Shown here one piece after another: positions 50,501-57,950 of a DNA stretch of 64,000 nt (within the stretch, counting starts at the first letter, position 1; every line of letters starts with the position of its first letter). The notes below the pieces were generated by a model. That model ran no database searches. It was not told the DNA's origin and saw nothing but the letters and a program-made list of their open reading frames with translations. Position numbers and translations under genes: made by a program. Origin of the DNA: Verrucomicrobiota bacterium (GTDB lineage: Bacteria > Verrucomicrobiota > Verrucomicrobiia > Opitutales > Opitutaceae). The stretch lies in contig JAFEGO010000073.1 in the NCBI GenBank assembly GCA_018239845.1, positions 62,001 through 126,000 on the forward strand, written 5' to 3'.

Positions 50501-51416
50501 CCGGCACCTTGGTGAAAGAGGGGGCGCGCACCGCGAGGACAAAATGGGAGCCGGCCGCCAGGGCCGCGGTGGCCTTCAGGTCGGCCGGGACCTGGGTCGG
50601 CGCACCGGTCTGCCCCCACACGACCACGGAGGCGTTGGTTTGCACGGCGATGAAGTCGGCGCCAGCCACGATCTGGCGCGCACCCGTCGCCGCCGGGGGC
50701 GGCACGAGATTGCTCTCGGCGCCGTGGCCCCAGACCACGATCACCCCGTCCACGCGCAGCGCGGCGCTGAAATCCCGGCCGGCGGCAATGGCGGCAACCT
50801 GGCGGGACGCCGCCTCCGGCACCGTGGCCTGGCCGTAATCGTTTTTTCCCCACGCGACCACGGAACCGTCGGATTTGAGGGCCAGGGCATGGCCATCGCC
50901 GGCGGCGATCGCCGTGACGGCCGCTTGGGCAGCCTTCGGCACGCTGGTCTGGCCATAGGCGTTGCCGCCGGCGGCGAGGACGGCGCCGGACGCGTTGATG
51001 GCCAGGTTGAAATCGCCACCGGCGGCGATCGCCCTGACCGAGGTGGTGGCGGGCACGGCGGTGACGTCGCCCCAGCTCATCAGGCCGGCGCCGGTCGAGG
51101 CCAGGGAGTGCCGGGACCCTGCGGCGATGGCGAAGACCCGGGGGCCGGTCGGCCCGAATGGCACTTTGGTCTGCCCGGCGTCGTTGCGCCCCCACGCGGC
51201 CACCGTGCCATCGGCGAACAGGGCCAGGGCGTGGCCATCCCCGGCGGCGACCTGGGCGACGGGAGACGTACCGGCACGCACGGCAAGCTGCCCCGAGGAG
51301 TTGTCGCCCCATGCGGCGATGGTAAACGCGGCGGACTGGGCCGCCGCCGCCGGGACGAGGCACAAGGTTGCGATCACAGAGCTGAAGCGCGACAGCGCGT
51401 GGAAGAATCCTGTCAT
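47586..51416 (-). CDS. Large secreted RCC1-repeat/Ig-like protein
   Basis: A 1276-residue exported protein. After the signal peptide (FHALSRFSSVIATLCLVPAA) come six or seven RCC1-type propeller blades (AAWGDNSSGQLAVRAGTSPV, VAAGDGHALALFADGTVAAW and VVAWGKNDYGQATVPEA are examples). Then a string of Ig-like domains follows (for example GSGPLTFQWCRDGVPVPGA, GDAGAYSCVVSGPGGQ, SWSKDGVTIPGANGPELVIS). The C-terminus contains two copies of a domain typical of this group (LIAGLVLNGSRPRRVLLRAV and AIQGFVVTGTEPKRLLIRAV). No membrane anchor or PEP-CTERM signal was seen. A surface or extracellular binding role is probable. The start Met is the one before TGFFHALSRF, 16 codons into the open frame. It is divergent from the Sel1/TonB gene. 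Confidence 0.85.
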   Translation of the reverse strand: MTGFFHALSRFSSVIATLCLVPAAAAQSAAFTIAAWGDNSSGQLAVRAGTSPVAQVAAGDGHALALFADGTVAAWGRNDAGQTKVPFGPTGPRVFAIAAGSRHSLASTGAGLMSWGDVTAVPATTSVRAIAAGGDFNLAINASGAVLAAGGNAYGQTSVPKAAQAAVTAIAAGDGHALALKSDGSVVAWGKNDYGQATVPEAASRQVAAIAAGRDFSAALRVDGVIVVWGHGAESNLVPPPAATGARQIVAGADFIAVQTNASVVVWGQTGAPTQVPADLKATAALAAGSHFVLAVRAPSFTKVPGAVVARIGEAAELSAAVSDSTGITVNWTGVISQPNALSIPFPNVAAYQSGSYTVTVTYPTGYAMSATGTLAVLVPPTVRNQPAGIGAARENGSTTFYVTAEGSGPLTFQWCRDGVPVPGATSPIWTLQPVKAGDAGAYSCVVSGPGGQVTTSARTLLVLPPVTGREGRYTVALAGDRVVLRFDPVNQPAPYSDFSWSKDGVTIPGANGPELVISSFQASDAGYYRFSYTDGSGQKLVEYPAGALNLYRPFSRIYHAWLSPSEGKLTAGETLDLKLGGVEGYSGITYHWQISSAEPTWSAQGVDLTSVSYPVTGASARFFPSVWTNDISDAASGINGIFEVISGPWPAGTRTRYGGPGTMVEGESGEFLAEYAPPVDAVTWKKDGVVMPGQSGFRLPLNHVTPADAGDYEMTAQGAFGTRTSSWRLTVLEATRIVTQPQDASLDNGSAVLSVKLNTSSFYGYMATWFRDGQEFLTTVGTTDNPYGNSLTTNVPGTYTARVYADNGALVSAPAVVSASTSGGAVPVALQPGVYLHDRGAVYVRANRTAMVAAVADGAKLGWFGETTIDRSGGFTLPQALRVVSDQQPLAPDDRFPLSGQIYGEGAMLAYLGPSAGQTMQASLWRASNRKHEGFYRCKIPGGELWIFVTADDQVRAFGYDGYKFTSLFPLNFSGLTFSASGDTVTCGTYPNGPFLGLRESTARAAASLVNLSIRSLAGTGDRTLIAGLVLNGSRPRRVLLRAVGPGLVDKGVPNALATPALRIFNSDGRIVAENDGWGADAGVLSTAFDRLGAFPLKAGSHDAAALLTLPPGVYSAHVSVPNGASPGEALIETYDDGTDDSTSIVNLSSRLALGPGETAIQGFVVTGTEPKRLLIRAVGPGLAAMGLTEAIPNPRLKIVRDSAEVIANDDWCATPESTTTCATVAAQTGAFPLALGSRDAAVVYRFPPGVYSVHAFSGSAAEAGVVLIEIYDAP

Positions 51417-51452
51417 GAGGCACAGCCAATGACCGCCTTCCGCCGGTTCAAC

Positions 51453-51478
51453 GGTGTAATTCAAAATTTAAATACACC
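51453..51478. promoter_or_regulatory. 26-bp AT-rich imperfect palindrome in the divergent promoter region
   Basis: The sequence runs from GGTGTA at 51453 to TACACC at 51478, with 20 of 26 positions symmetric. It is an AT-rich island in a GC-rich spacer between the starts of the RCC1/Ig-like gene (51416, leftward) and the Sel1/TonB gene (51617, rightward), 37 bases upstream of the former. It looks like an operator for a dimeric regulator and could hold a -10 for either gene. Confidence 0.45.
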
Positions 51479-51616
51479 GCGTCCGGCCGCGGTGGGGAAG
51501 CAGCAAGGCACCGGCGGTCGCGGGCAGGCTGCGACCGGCTTGGAAACACCGGGAGGATTTCCCGCGCGTCCGGTAGGACTTGAAGGGGATGCGCCGGCCC
51601 GCGATCCTCGCCGGCC

Positions 51617-53992
51617 ATGAATCCGCTTCAGGAATACGTCCCGGTGTCGTACGCCGGCTACCGCGCCGACCGGCGGGGCGCGAGCGTCTGGCCGCAGGCG
51701 ACACCCAGGTACCGATGGGAGGAGCTGACGGCGATCCGCACGGCGCGGCGGGCGGATCGGAGCGGTTTTGAGACGCTCCTGGTCTTTCAGGCGGGGCGGA
51801 AGTGGCAGCTGGGCGGAGCGAGGGCCTTCAGCTTCGGCCACAGCCTGGGGCGCTACGCGGAAGTGCTCGCCCTGGCCTGCGCGGGCGCGCCGGCCTCGGC
51901 AAAAATCGACGAACTGACGCGTGAGATTGCCGAGTGGGGGCCGCGCGCGGTGCGCACCCGGCTCAGGGCGGAGGCCGGCCGGCTGTATTCCGCCGATGAC
52001 CTCATGCAGCAGGCGCGCAACCATCGCGCCTGGCTGGAGCCAAACAAGGCGCTCAAGGCCACCGAGGCGGCCTTGCAACGCGAGCCCGGCCACCGGGCCG
52101 CCCTGAAACTGCGGCTGCAGCTGCTGCTGGAATCGGCGTCCGGCCGGGACAAGCCGCTCGCGGCGGCCCGTCGGTGGCTTGAGGCCAGCCCGCAGGAGGC
52201 GGAGGCGCAGAGCGTTATTTTTGGCCTTGGCTTGGATGCAAACGATCCCGCGACAGCCGAGCCGGCCTTCGCGTGGCTGAGGGAACATCCGGACGATCTC
52301 CGGCTGGCCTTCGCTCTTTCCGGATTTCATTTCCGGCGCAAGGCGTACGCGCAGGCTGTGGCCGCCTTGGAAAGCGCCCGGCCCGCCGCAGATGATGCCG
52401 ATGCCCCGGAGGCGTTGCGCCGGCAGATTGAGTTTATCCGACGCTACGCCGCGGGCGGGCGATACCGCGCCTGGTATCAGACAAAAAAGTGGACCCTCTT
52501 GGTGCTGCCATGGGTCTTCCTCGCCCTCTTCGTGGCGATCAAGCTCGCGGCGGCTTATCACTGGTGGGAGCGCCGCCATCCGGCGCCGCCCACCCCGGCG
52601 CTGCGGGAGGAATTAGGCCGGGTGCGGGAAAAACTGGCCGCCATGGAGCGCGAGATGCAGGAGTTGACCGGCTTGGTCTCCGGGGAATTTCCTGCCTTGA
52701 AGAAACGCGCCGACGCAGGTGAGGCGGCGGCGCAATATACGGTAGCGGATCGCTATTTCGATGGCAGTTTAGGCGCGCCCAAGGATGAAGCTGCCGGCCT
52801 CCGGTACCTCGAACTGGCAGCCGCACAGCATTACCTCCATGCGGTCCGCGATCTGGCGGACCGGCTCGATGAATCCATCCAGGCCGACGACCGGGCGCGC
52901 GCGATCCGCTTGTATGAGGAGGCGGCCCGGCTCGGTTCAGGGCGGGCCGCCGCGCTTCTGGCGCGACGTTACCATGAAGGGAAAGGCGTGGAGAAGAATC
53001 CGGCCAAGGGCTTCGCGTGGTCCGAGCAAGGCGCGGCGAACGGAAACGTGGATGCCATGGAACTGGCCGGCTGGGCCCTGGAAAGGGGCGAAGGCGTGGA
53101 GAAAAACCGGCCGCGGGCCCTGGAGTACTATCGGCGGGCCGCAGCCAAAAACAGCGCCTGGGCTGCGGAGCGGCTGGTGGCGGGGCTGTACCGGCCGAAC
53201 GCGACTGGCGATGAACTGAACGAGTGTTGGAAATGGACCCTGGCGGGGGCGAAGGACGGCTCGAAGGAACTGCGCCGGTTCATGGCGGGGGGCATCATCG
53301 TAGCGGGCAACATTGTCACCGAGCAGGAACGGCGGCAGGCGTTTGAGTGGACGCGTGAATCCGCCGAAGCGGGAGAGGCTGAAGGCGAGGGCTGGCTCAG
53401 CCAGTTTTACTGGCTGGGAATCGCCGTGCCCCAGGACCAGCGCAAAGCCGTCGAGTGGCTCGCCAAGGCGGCGGCGCAGAAACATGCCCCGTCGCTGCAA
53501 CTGCTCGCCGAGTGCCAGGCCTTTGGGGTCGCCGTGCCGCAGGATCTGACGGCGGCGCGCGCCAACCGGGCCGTGCTGGCCGCCGAGTTGAAAGGGGAGG
53601 AGAAACGCCTGGGCGAACTGGATCAGCTGCTGGAGATCGCGGCCAAGCCCTCGCCACCGGTGAAACCCGGCGGGGATCAGCCGGCCCGCGCGATCTGGCG
53701 GCGGGGCCCGCGGTATCCCGAGGTGCTCCGGCGGGAGGGGGTGACGGGCGAGGCCGTGGTGGAGTTTTACGTGAATGAGGACGGCTTCACCCGCGACCTG
53801 AAGGTCGTGCGCGCCAGCCGCCCGGAGTTCGGGTACGCGGCGGTCAACGCGCTGTCCTTCTGGCGGTTTGAGCCGGCGGTGGAGCAGGGCGTGCGCGTCA
53901 GGCGGCTCCACCAGCAGTTGCTGACCTTCACCCTCAACGATGATCCCGAGCCGGCGGCGAAGCAGGCCCCGGCCGGGAAAAATGGTAATTAA
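51617..53992 (+). CDS. Sel1-repeat protein with C-terminal TonB domain
   Basis: A 791-residue membrane protein that combines regions rarely joined. Residues 1-275 are soluble and presumably cytoplasmic, with a helical TPR-like stretch (NKALKATEAALQREPGHRAA). One transmembrane helix lies at about 295-312 (LLVLPWVFLALFVAIKLAAA). A short coiled coil follows, then Sel1 repeats of 36 residues (for example AAARLGSGRAAALLARRYHEG-type, DAMELAGWALERGEGVEKNR and WLSQFYWLGIAVPQDQRKAV), and finally a TonB_C domain (RYPEVLRREGVTGEAVVEFY, ASRPEFGYAAVNALSFWRFE). The TonB domain would face the periplasm and contact outer-membrane receptors or another partner. No ExbB/ExbD genes are near. It is a distant relative of the multi-TonB_C family at 58-64 kb. 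Confidence 0.8.
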   Translation: MNPLQEYVPVSYAGYRADRRGASVWPQATPRYRWEELTAIRTARRADRSGFETLLVFQAGRKWQLGGARAFSFGHSLGRYAEVLALACAGAPASAKIDELTREIAEWGPRAVRTRLRAEAGRLYSADDLMQQARNHRAWLEPNKALKATEAALQREPGHRAALKLRLQLLLESASGRDKPLAAARRWLEASPQEAEAQSVIFGLGLDANDPATAEPAFAWLREHPDDLRLAFALSGFHFRRKAYAQAVAALESARPAADDADAPEALRRQIEFIRRYAAGGRYRAWYQTKKWTLLVLPWVFLALFVAIKLAAAYHWWERRHPAPPTPALREELGRVREKLAAMEREMQELTGLVSGEFPALKKRADAGEAAAQYTVADRYFDGSLGAPKDEAAGLRYLELAAAQHYLHAVRDLADRLDESIQADDRARAIRLYEEAARLGSGRAAALLARRYHEGKGVEKNPAKGFAWSEQGAANGNVDAMELAGWALERGEGVEKNRPRALEYYRRAAAKNSAWAAERLVAGLYRPNATGDELNECWKWTLAGAKDGSKELRRFMAGGIIVAGNIVTEQERRQAFEWTRESAEAGEAEGEGWLSQFYWLGIAVPQDQRKAVEWLAKAAAQKHAPSLQLLAECQAFGVAVPQDLTAARANRAVLAAELKGEEKRLGELDQLLEIAAKPSPPVKPGGDQPARAIWRRGPRYPEVLRREGVTGEAVVEFYVNEDGFTRDLKVVRASRPEFGYAAVNALSFWRFEPAVEQGVRVRRLHQQLLTFTLNDDPEPAAKQAPAGKNGN

Positions 53993-53999
53993 AGCATAA

Positions 54000-54407
54000 C
54001 TACGATCGATGGTCGGCCACTTGCTTCCTCTGCAGCAGATCCCAGCGGTTGCCGTAGAGGTCTTCGAAGACGACGACGGTCGCGTAGTCTTCCTCGCGGG
54101 GTGACTCGACGAAGCGGACGCCGCGCCCGGCGTAGGTGCGGTAGTCGCGCCAGAAATCATCGGTGTGCAGGAAGAGAAAAACACGTCCGCCGGTCTGGTG
54201 CCCGATGGCGGCGCGCTCGGTTTCGTTCTTGGCCTGGGCGAGCAGCAGGCGGGTTTCCTGCGCGCCCGGCGGGGCGACGAGCACCCAGCGTTTGCCCGGG
54301 CCGCGCGGGGAATCCTCGATCAGGGTGAAGCCGAGCACGCCGGTGTAGTAGGCGATGGCTTCATCATAGTCGCGGACGACGAGGGCGACGGCACCGAGGG
54401 TCTGCAT
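54000..54407 (-). CDS. VOC (glyoxalase/bleomycin-resistance) family protein
   Basis: A 135-residue single-domain metal-dependent enzyme of the VOC superfamily. Two beta-alpha-beta-beta-beta modules are seen: VALVVRDYDEAIAYYTGVLG followed by FTLIEDSPRGPGKRWVLVAP, and FLFLHTDDFWRDYRTYAGRG followed by VVVFEDLYGNRWDLLQ. Metal ligands would be His, Glu or Asp in those motifs. The reaction (lactoylglutathione lyase, dioxygenase or resistance protein) cannot be named from the sequence. It converges on the Sel1/TonB gene with only seven bases between stops and lies 18 bases from the Mpo1-like gene upstream of it. Confidence 0.85.
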   Translation of the reverse strand: MQTLGAVALVVRDYDEAIAYYTGVLGFTLIEDSPRGPGKRWVLVAPPGAQETRLLLAQAKNETERAAIGHQTGGRVFLFLHTDDFWRDYRTYAGRGVRFVESPREEDYATVVVFEDLYGNRWDLLQRKQVADHRS

Positions 54408-54425
54408 GGTGGAGGCGTGACGGAT

Positions 54426-54899
54426 TCAATACCGCCAGCCGATTTTTTTATAGATCAGGCTCAGCAGCCAGGCGGGGCCGATGAGGAGGAATTGCACGTC
54501 CTTGAGGAAGGAGGGTTTTTTGCCCTCGATCTGGTGGCCGATGAACTGGCCGATCCACGCCAGCACGAAGAGCGCGAGGCAGATCTGCCAGACGGGCCAC
54601 CGGGCGTGCTCGGCCAGCGCCAGCATGATCTCGTGGCAGAGAAACATGAAGGCGAGCAGGCCGAGGCTCAGCGGCGGGGAAAGCCGCACGTAGAAGGCAA
54701 AGGCGAGCAGCATGGCCGGGTACGACCAGTCGAACCACGGCAGGTAGTCCGCGATGACCGTGGGGAGCGGGATCGATCCGATGAGGCCGAGCACGCAGAA
54801 AAAAATCACCGGCACGCAGATCCAGTGGATCGTCTCGTTGGTGTGATCCTGGTGGCTTTCGCCATACTCGGCGAACCACTGGTCGGCGGTCTTGGGCAT
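54426..54899 (-). CDS. Mpo1-like (DUF962) membrane protein
   Basis: A 157-residue membrane protein of the Mpo1/YGL010w family, whose yeast member is a 2-hydroxy fatty acid dioxygenase in sphingolipid-base breakdown. The N-terminal motif YGESHQDHTNETIHWICVPV holds three conserved histidines, and the GHQIEGKKPSFLKDVQFLLI motif holds another, probably iron ligands. Between them are about four hydrophobic helices (for example AMLLAFAFYVRLSPPLSLGL). Many Bacteria have it; its bacterial substrate is unknown. It lies on the same strand as the VOC gene with an 18-base gap, so they may be co-transcribed. Confidence 0.88.
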   Translation of the reverse strand: MPKTADQWFAEYGESHQDHTNETIHWICVPVIFFCVLGLIGSIPLPTVIADYLPWFDWSYPAMLLAFAFYVRLSPPLSLGLLAFMFLCHEIMLALAEHARWPVWQICLALFVLAWIGQFIGHQIEGKKPSFLKDVQFLLIGPAWLLSLIYKKIGWRY

Positions 54900-54992
54900 G
54901 ATCTAAATTCTTTAAAATCTGATGGATACGAATAAACGCGAATGAAGAAGAGAGGCGGTCAACGGGGTGTTTTGTTCGCTTTTGTTCGATTT

Positions 54993-56066
54993 TCAGAGTT
55001 TTGCCACGGCGATCTTCTCGAGAGTCTTCAAGTCGACGTCGTAGCCGAGGCCGGGGGCGGCGGGGGCGCGGACCTTGGCGTCGGGGCCGATGCTGGGCTC
55101 GACCACGATGGGGTTGGCCTTGATGAGGGTCTCGTAGTAGTGGTTGTTGCGGATCGCGAGGCAGAGGTGGGTGTTCTCCACGCCCATGCCATGGACCTCG
55201 GCGCTGAGCTGAAACGAGTCGGCGAGGTGCGCCACGCGGAGCGCGCCGGTGATGCCGCCCTTGTAGAACCAGCTCGTGCGCACCATGTCGGCCGCGCCCT
55301 GCTGGATGAAGTCGGCGACGTTGTAATGGCAGCCGTCGGAGGTCTCGGCGGCGAGCACGGGGATGTCGAGCTGGTCGCAGAGCCGGCGATACGCGCCGAT
55401 GCTGAACTCGCGCATCGGCTCCTCGTACCAGAGATAGTCCGCCTCCTCGAGCGCACGGCCGAGGTAGAGCGCGTCGTAGGGGTCGAAGCCCGCGGAGCCG
55501 TCGTACATCAGCGCGATGTCGGGGCCGACGTGCTTACGCAGGGCCTGGCAGAGGGCGGCGTCCTTGCGCGCGTCGCCCCACGCGTGGAGCTTGATGGCGC
55601 GGAAGCCCCGCGCGAGACACTGGTCGGCCACATCGAGAAACTCCGCGGTCGTCGCGTACGTGACGGTGCTCGCGTAGGCCTCGATCTCGTGGCGGTAACC
55701 GCCGAGCAGCTGGTAGAGCGGGAGCTTGGCGGCCTTGGCCGTGATGTCCCACAGCGCGGCGTCCACCACGCCCATCATGTACATCGGAAATTCCTCGATG
55801 CGGTCGAGCTCCCACAGCTCGTGCCAGAGGAGCTCCTTCATCAGCGGGTCCTTGCCGATCAGCCAGTCCTTGAGCCGGCGGTTGATGAGGTCGAGCGCGA
55901 TCGCGCCGCGCACCGCGCAGCTCCAGCCCTCGATGCCGGCGTCGGTGACGAGGCGCAGCCACGTGACCTCGGTGAACGGGTCGTTGCCGGGCAGGCCTTG
56001 GCGCCAGACAAACGGAATTTCGGTTTTCGCCCGCGTGGAGTAGGCGTGGACAGCGATGATCTTCAT
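54993..56066 (-). CDS. Enolase-superfamily (mandelate racemase/muconate lactonizing) enzyme
   Basis: A 357-residue sugar-acid dehydratase or racemase. The N-terminal capping domain begins MKIIAVHAYSTRAKTEIPF and contains GLPGNDPFTEVTWLRLVTDA. The barrel has GFRAIKLHAWGD (KxH active-site position), IALMYDGSAGFDPYDALYLG (first metal Asp), LWYEEPMRE (second Glu), AAETSDG (third Glu) and the SAEVHGMGVENTHLCLAIRN region with its catalytic histidine. The KxH/H pattern indicates a mandelate racemase-subgroup dehydratase. It is divergent from an SDR and an aldo/keto reductase across a 108-base spacer that carries a 30-bp inverted repeat. The three genes together suggest an aldonic- or uronic-acid pathway such as that for L-fuconate; substrate unproved. 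Confidence 0.88.
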   Translation of the reverse strand: MKIIAVHAYSTRAKTEIPFVWRQGLPGNDPFTEVTWLRLVTDAGIEGWSCAVRGAIALDLINRRLKDWLIGKDPLMKELLWHELWELDRIEEFPMYMMGVVDAALWDITAKAAKLPLYQLLGGYRHEIEAYASTVTYATTAEFLDVADQCLARGFRAIKLHAWGDARKDAALCQALRKHVGPDIALMYDGSAGFDPYDALYLGRALEEADYLWYEEPMREFSIGAYRRLCDQLDIPVLAAETSDGCHYNVADFIQQGAADMVRTSWFYKGGITGALRVAHLADSFQLSAEVHGMGVENTHLCLAIRNNHYYETLIKANPIVVEPSIGPDAKVRAPAAPGLGYDVDLKTLEKIAVAKL

Positions 56067-56087
56067 GGGGTGGGGTTGAAGGGTGTG

Positions 56088-56159
56088 GCCCACGGAATAC
56101 ACGGAAGACACGGAAAACCAATCCGCGTTTTTTCCGTGTCTTCCGCGTATTCCGTGGGC
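56088..56159. repeat. 30-bp inverted repeat built from CACGGAA units
   Basis: Arm 1 (56088-56117) starts GCCCACGGAATACACGGAAG; arm 2 (56130-56159) is its reverse complement with a single mismatch, around a 12-base loop. Each arm contains three CACGGAA-like heptamers at a 9-base period. It lies between the divergent starts of the enolase-superfamily gene and the SDR gene. It is not a GTAG-type repeat and looks like a separate family; alternatively it is a large operator or cruciform. Confidence 0.75.
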
Positions 56160-56174
56160 AAAGCTTCGCGTCCT

Positions 56175-56930
56175 ATGTTCAACCTCACAGGCAAGACCGC
56201 CCTTGTCACCGGTGCGGGTTCCGGCATCGGCCGCGCCATCGCGCAGCGTTTCGCCGCCGCGGGCGCGCAGGTCTGCGTCGCCGACCTCGATGCGAAGGGC
56301 GGCGCCGAGACCGTCGCGCTGATCACGGCCGCAGGCGGGCGCGCGGAGTTCGTCGCGCTCGATGTGGCGGACGAGGAGGCCGTGGGCGCGCTCGTCTGGC
56401 GGCTCGGCGCGTTGGATATCTTGGTGAACAACGCGGGCATCGGCCACGTCGGCACGATTTTGCAAACGACGGGTGCGGACCTCGACCGCCTTTACCGCGT
56501 GAATGTCCGCGGTGTGTTTAACGTCACCAAGGCGTTTCTTCCCACGATGCTCGCGCGAAAAAAAGGCAGCGTGATCAACATCGCCTCGATCGGCGGCATC
56601 GTCGCGGTGCGCGACCGCTTCGCGTACGTGACGACGAAGTTCGCGGTCGTGGGCATCACGAAGCAGCTCGCGCTCGACCACTCGGCTGAGGGCGTGCGGT
56701 TCAACTGCATCTGTCCCGGCCGCGTGGAGACGCCCTTTGTGCAAAACCGCCTGAAGGAGTACGCCGACCCCGAGAAAGCCTACCGCGAGATGAGCGCCAC
56801 GCAGCTCATCGGCCGGATGGGCCGGCCGGAAGAGATCGCCGCCGCGGCGCATTACCTCGCCAGCGACGAGTCGGAGCTGGTCACGGGCGCGTCGCTGATG
56901 GCTGACGGCGGCTGGAGCGTCGGGAAGTAA
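56175..56930 (+). CDS. Short-chain dehydrogenase/reductase
   Basis: A 251-residue classical SDR. The cofactor loop TGAGSGIGRAIAQRFAAAGA follows MFNLTGKTALV, with a cofactor-selecting Asp at CVADLDAKGGAE (NAD preferred). NNAGIGHVGTILQTTG and the catalytic Ser-Tyr-Lys set (INIASIGG, YVTTKFAVVG) are present, then CPGRVETPFVQNRL and a C-terminal tail GASLMADGGWSVGK. Sequence features fit the group of 2-keto-3-deoxy-L-fuconate/galactonate dehydrogenases, in keeping with the divergent sugar-acid dehydratase and the aldose dehydrogenase-like AKR four bases downstream. The long frame upstream overlaps the enolase gene antisense and is not coding. Confidence 0.9.
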   Translation: MFNLTGKTALVTGAGSGIGRAIAQRFAAAGAQVCVADLDAKGGAETVALITAAGGRAEFVALDVADEEAVGALVWRLGALDILVNNAGIGHVGTILQTTGADLDRLYRVNVRGVFNVTKAFLPTMLARKKGSVINIASIGGIVAVRDRFAYVTTKFAVVGITKQLALDHSAEGVRFNCICPGRVETPFVQNRLKEYADPEKAYREMSATQLIGRMGRPEEIAAAAHYLASDESELVTGASLMADGGWSVGK

Positions 56931-56934
56931 ATCC

Positions 56935-57882
56935 ATGCCCGACCACCCCACCGGGCCGACCCGACTGGCAGCCTTCAGCCCTTCCGCCAAACTCGCTGCG
57001 CTTGGTCTCGGCGACAGCCGCATGGCGCTCGGGCTCGCCGGCCTCGGCGGTGCGTGGGGGCCGGTCGATGAGGGTGAATCGCTGGAGACCCTGCTGCACG
57101 CGATGGCGGAGGGCGTGACGGTGTTTGATGTCGCGCCGGCGTACGCTCAGGCGGAGCCGCTGCTCGGGCGCGCGCTCGCGCGATGGCGCGGGCCGCGGCC
57201 GATCGTGAGTACCAAGGTCGGCCGCCTCGCCGGTCCCAATGCCTTGCGCGGCAGCTACGACTATTCGCCGCGCGCCATCCGCGACAGCCTGCGTGCGAGC
57301 CTCGACCGGATGGGCCTCGCGGCGGTGGATCTCGTTTTCCTGCACGAGCCCGACCAGGTGCCGCCCGCCGACCGTCCGCGCGTCGCGGCGACGCTGTGCG
57401 AGCTCCAGACGGAGGGACTGGCGCGGCGCATCGGCCTCGGCGGCGGCTGCGGAGCGGATTGGAGCGAGTATGTCGCCACCGGCGTGGTGGATGTGGCGAT
57501 GGGCTTCAACCGCCTCAATGCCCTCAACTCCGCTGCGCTCACCGAAGATCTGCCCGCGCTGCGGCCCAGTGCGGCGTATTATGCGGCGAGCCCGCTCGCG
57601 ATGGGCATCCTCAGTGCGCGACCCGACCGCTGGCGTGCGGCCCTCCCGCCCTGGCTCACCCCGCGCGTGTGGCCGCAGCGCGAGCAGCTCTTCGGGCTCG
57701 CGACAGAGCAGGGGATCCCGCTGACGGCACTGGCGCTCCGTTATCTCTTCGGCGTCGCCGAGGCCGACCGCGTAGTGCTCGGCGCGGCCAACGCTGCGGA
57801 GCTGGCCGATGCGCTCGCCGCGTGGCGCGCGGGCCCGCTGCCGCCGGAGGTGTTTGCGGCAGTGGTGGCGACGCAGATGTAG
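56935..57882 (+). CDS. Aldo/keto reductase (aldose 1-dehydrogenase-like)
   Basis: A 315-residue TIM-barrel oxidoreductase. Recognisable parts: VTVFDVAPAYAQAEPLLGRA (catalytic Asp/Tyr region), GPRPIVSTKVGRLAGPNALR (catalytic Lys), DLVFLHEPDQVP (His), IGLGGGCG and the cofactor-binding end ADRVVLGAANAAELADALAA. The FDVAPAYAQAE.LLGRAL and STKVGR patterns resemble D-threo-aldose 1-dehydrogenase (L-fucose dehydrogenase) proteins. It starts four bases after the SDR stop, so the two share a message. Together with the divergent enolase-type dehydratase it could complete oxidation, dehydration and a second oxidation of a 6-deoxy sugar, though the lactonase and aldolase steps are not here. Confidence 0.85.
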   Translation: MPDHPTGPTRLAAFSPSAKLAALGLGDSRMALGLAGLGGAWGPVDEGESLETLLHAMAEGVTVFDVAPAYAQAEPLLGRALARWRGPRPIVSTKVGRLAGPNALRGSYDYSPRAIRDSLRASLDRMGLAAVDLVFLHEPDQVPPADRPRVAATLCELQTEGLARRIGLGGGCGADWSEYVATGVVDVAMGFNRLNALNSAALTEDLPALRPSAAYYAASPLAMGILSARPDRWRAALPPWLTPRVWPQREQLFGLATEQGIPLTALALRYLFGVAEADRVVLGAANAAELADALAAWRAGPLPPEVFAAVVATQM

Positions 57883-57950
57883 GCCTGGCCGCTGGCCGGG
57901 CTCCCAATCCGCCCTTGCGCCGCTGCGGCGGAGGGCGTCTGGTGGCGCGC

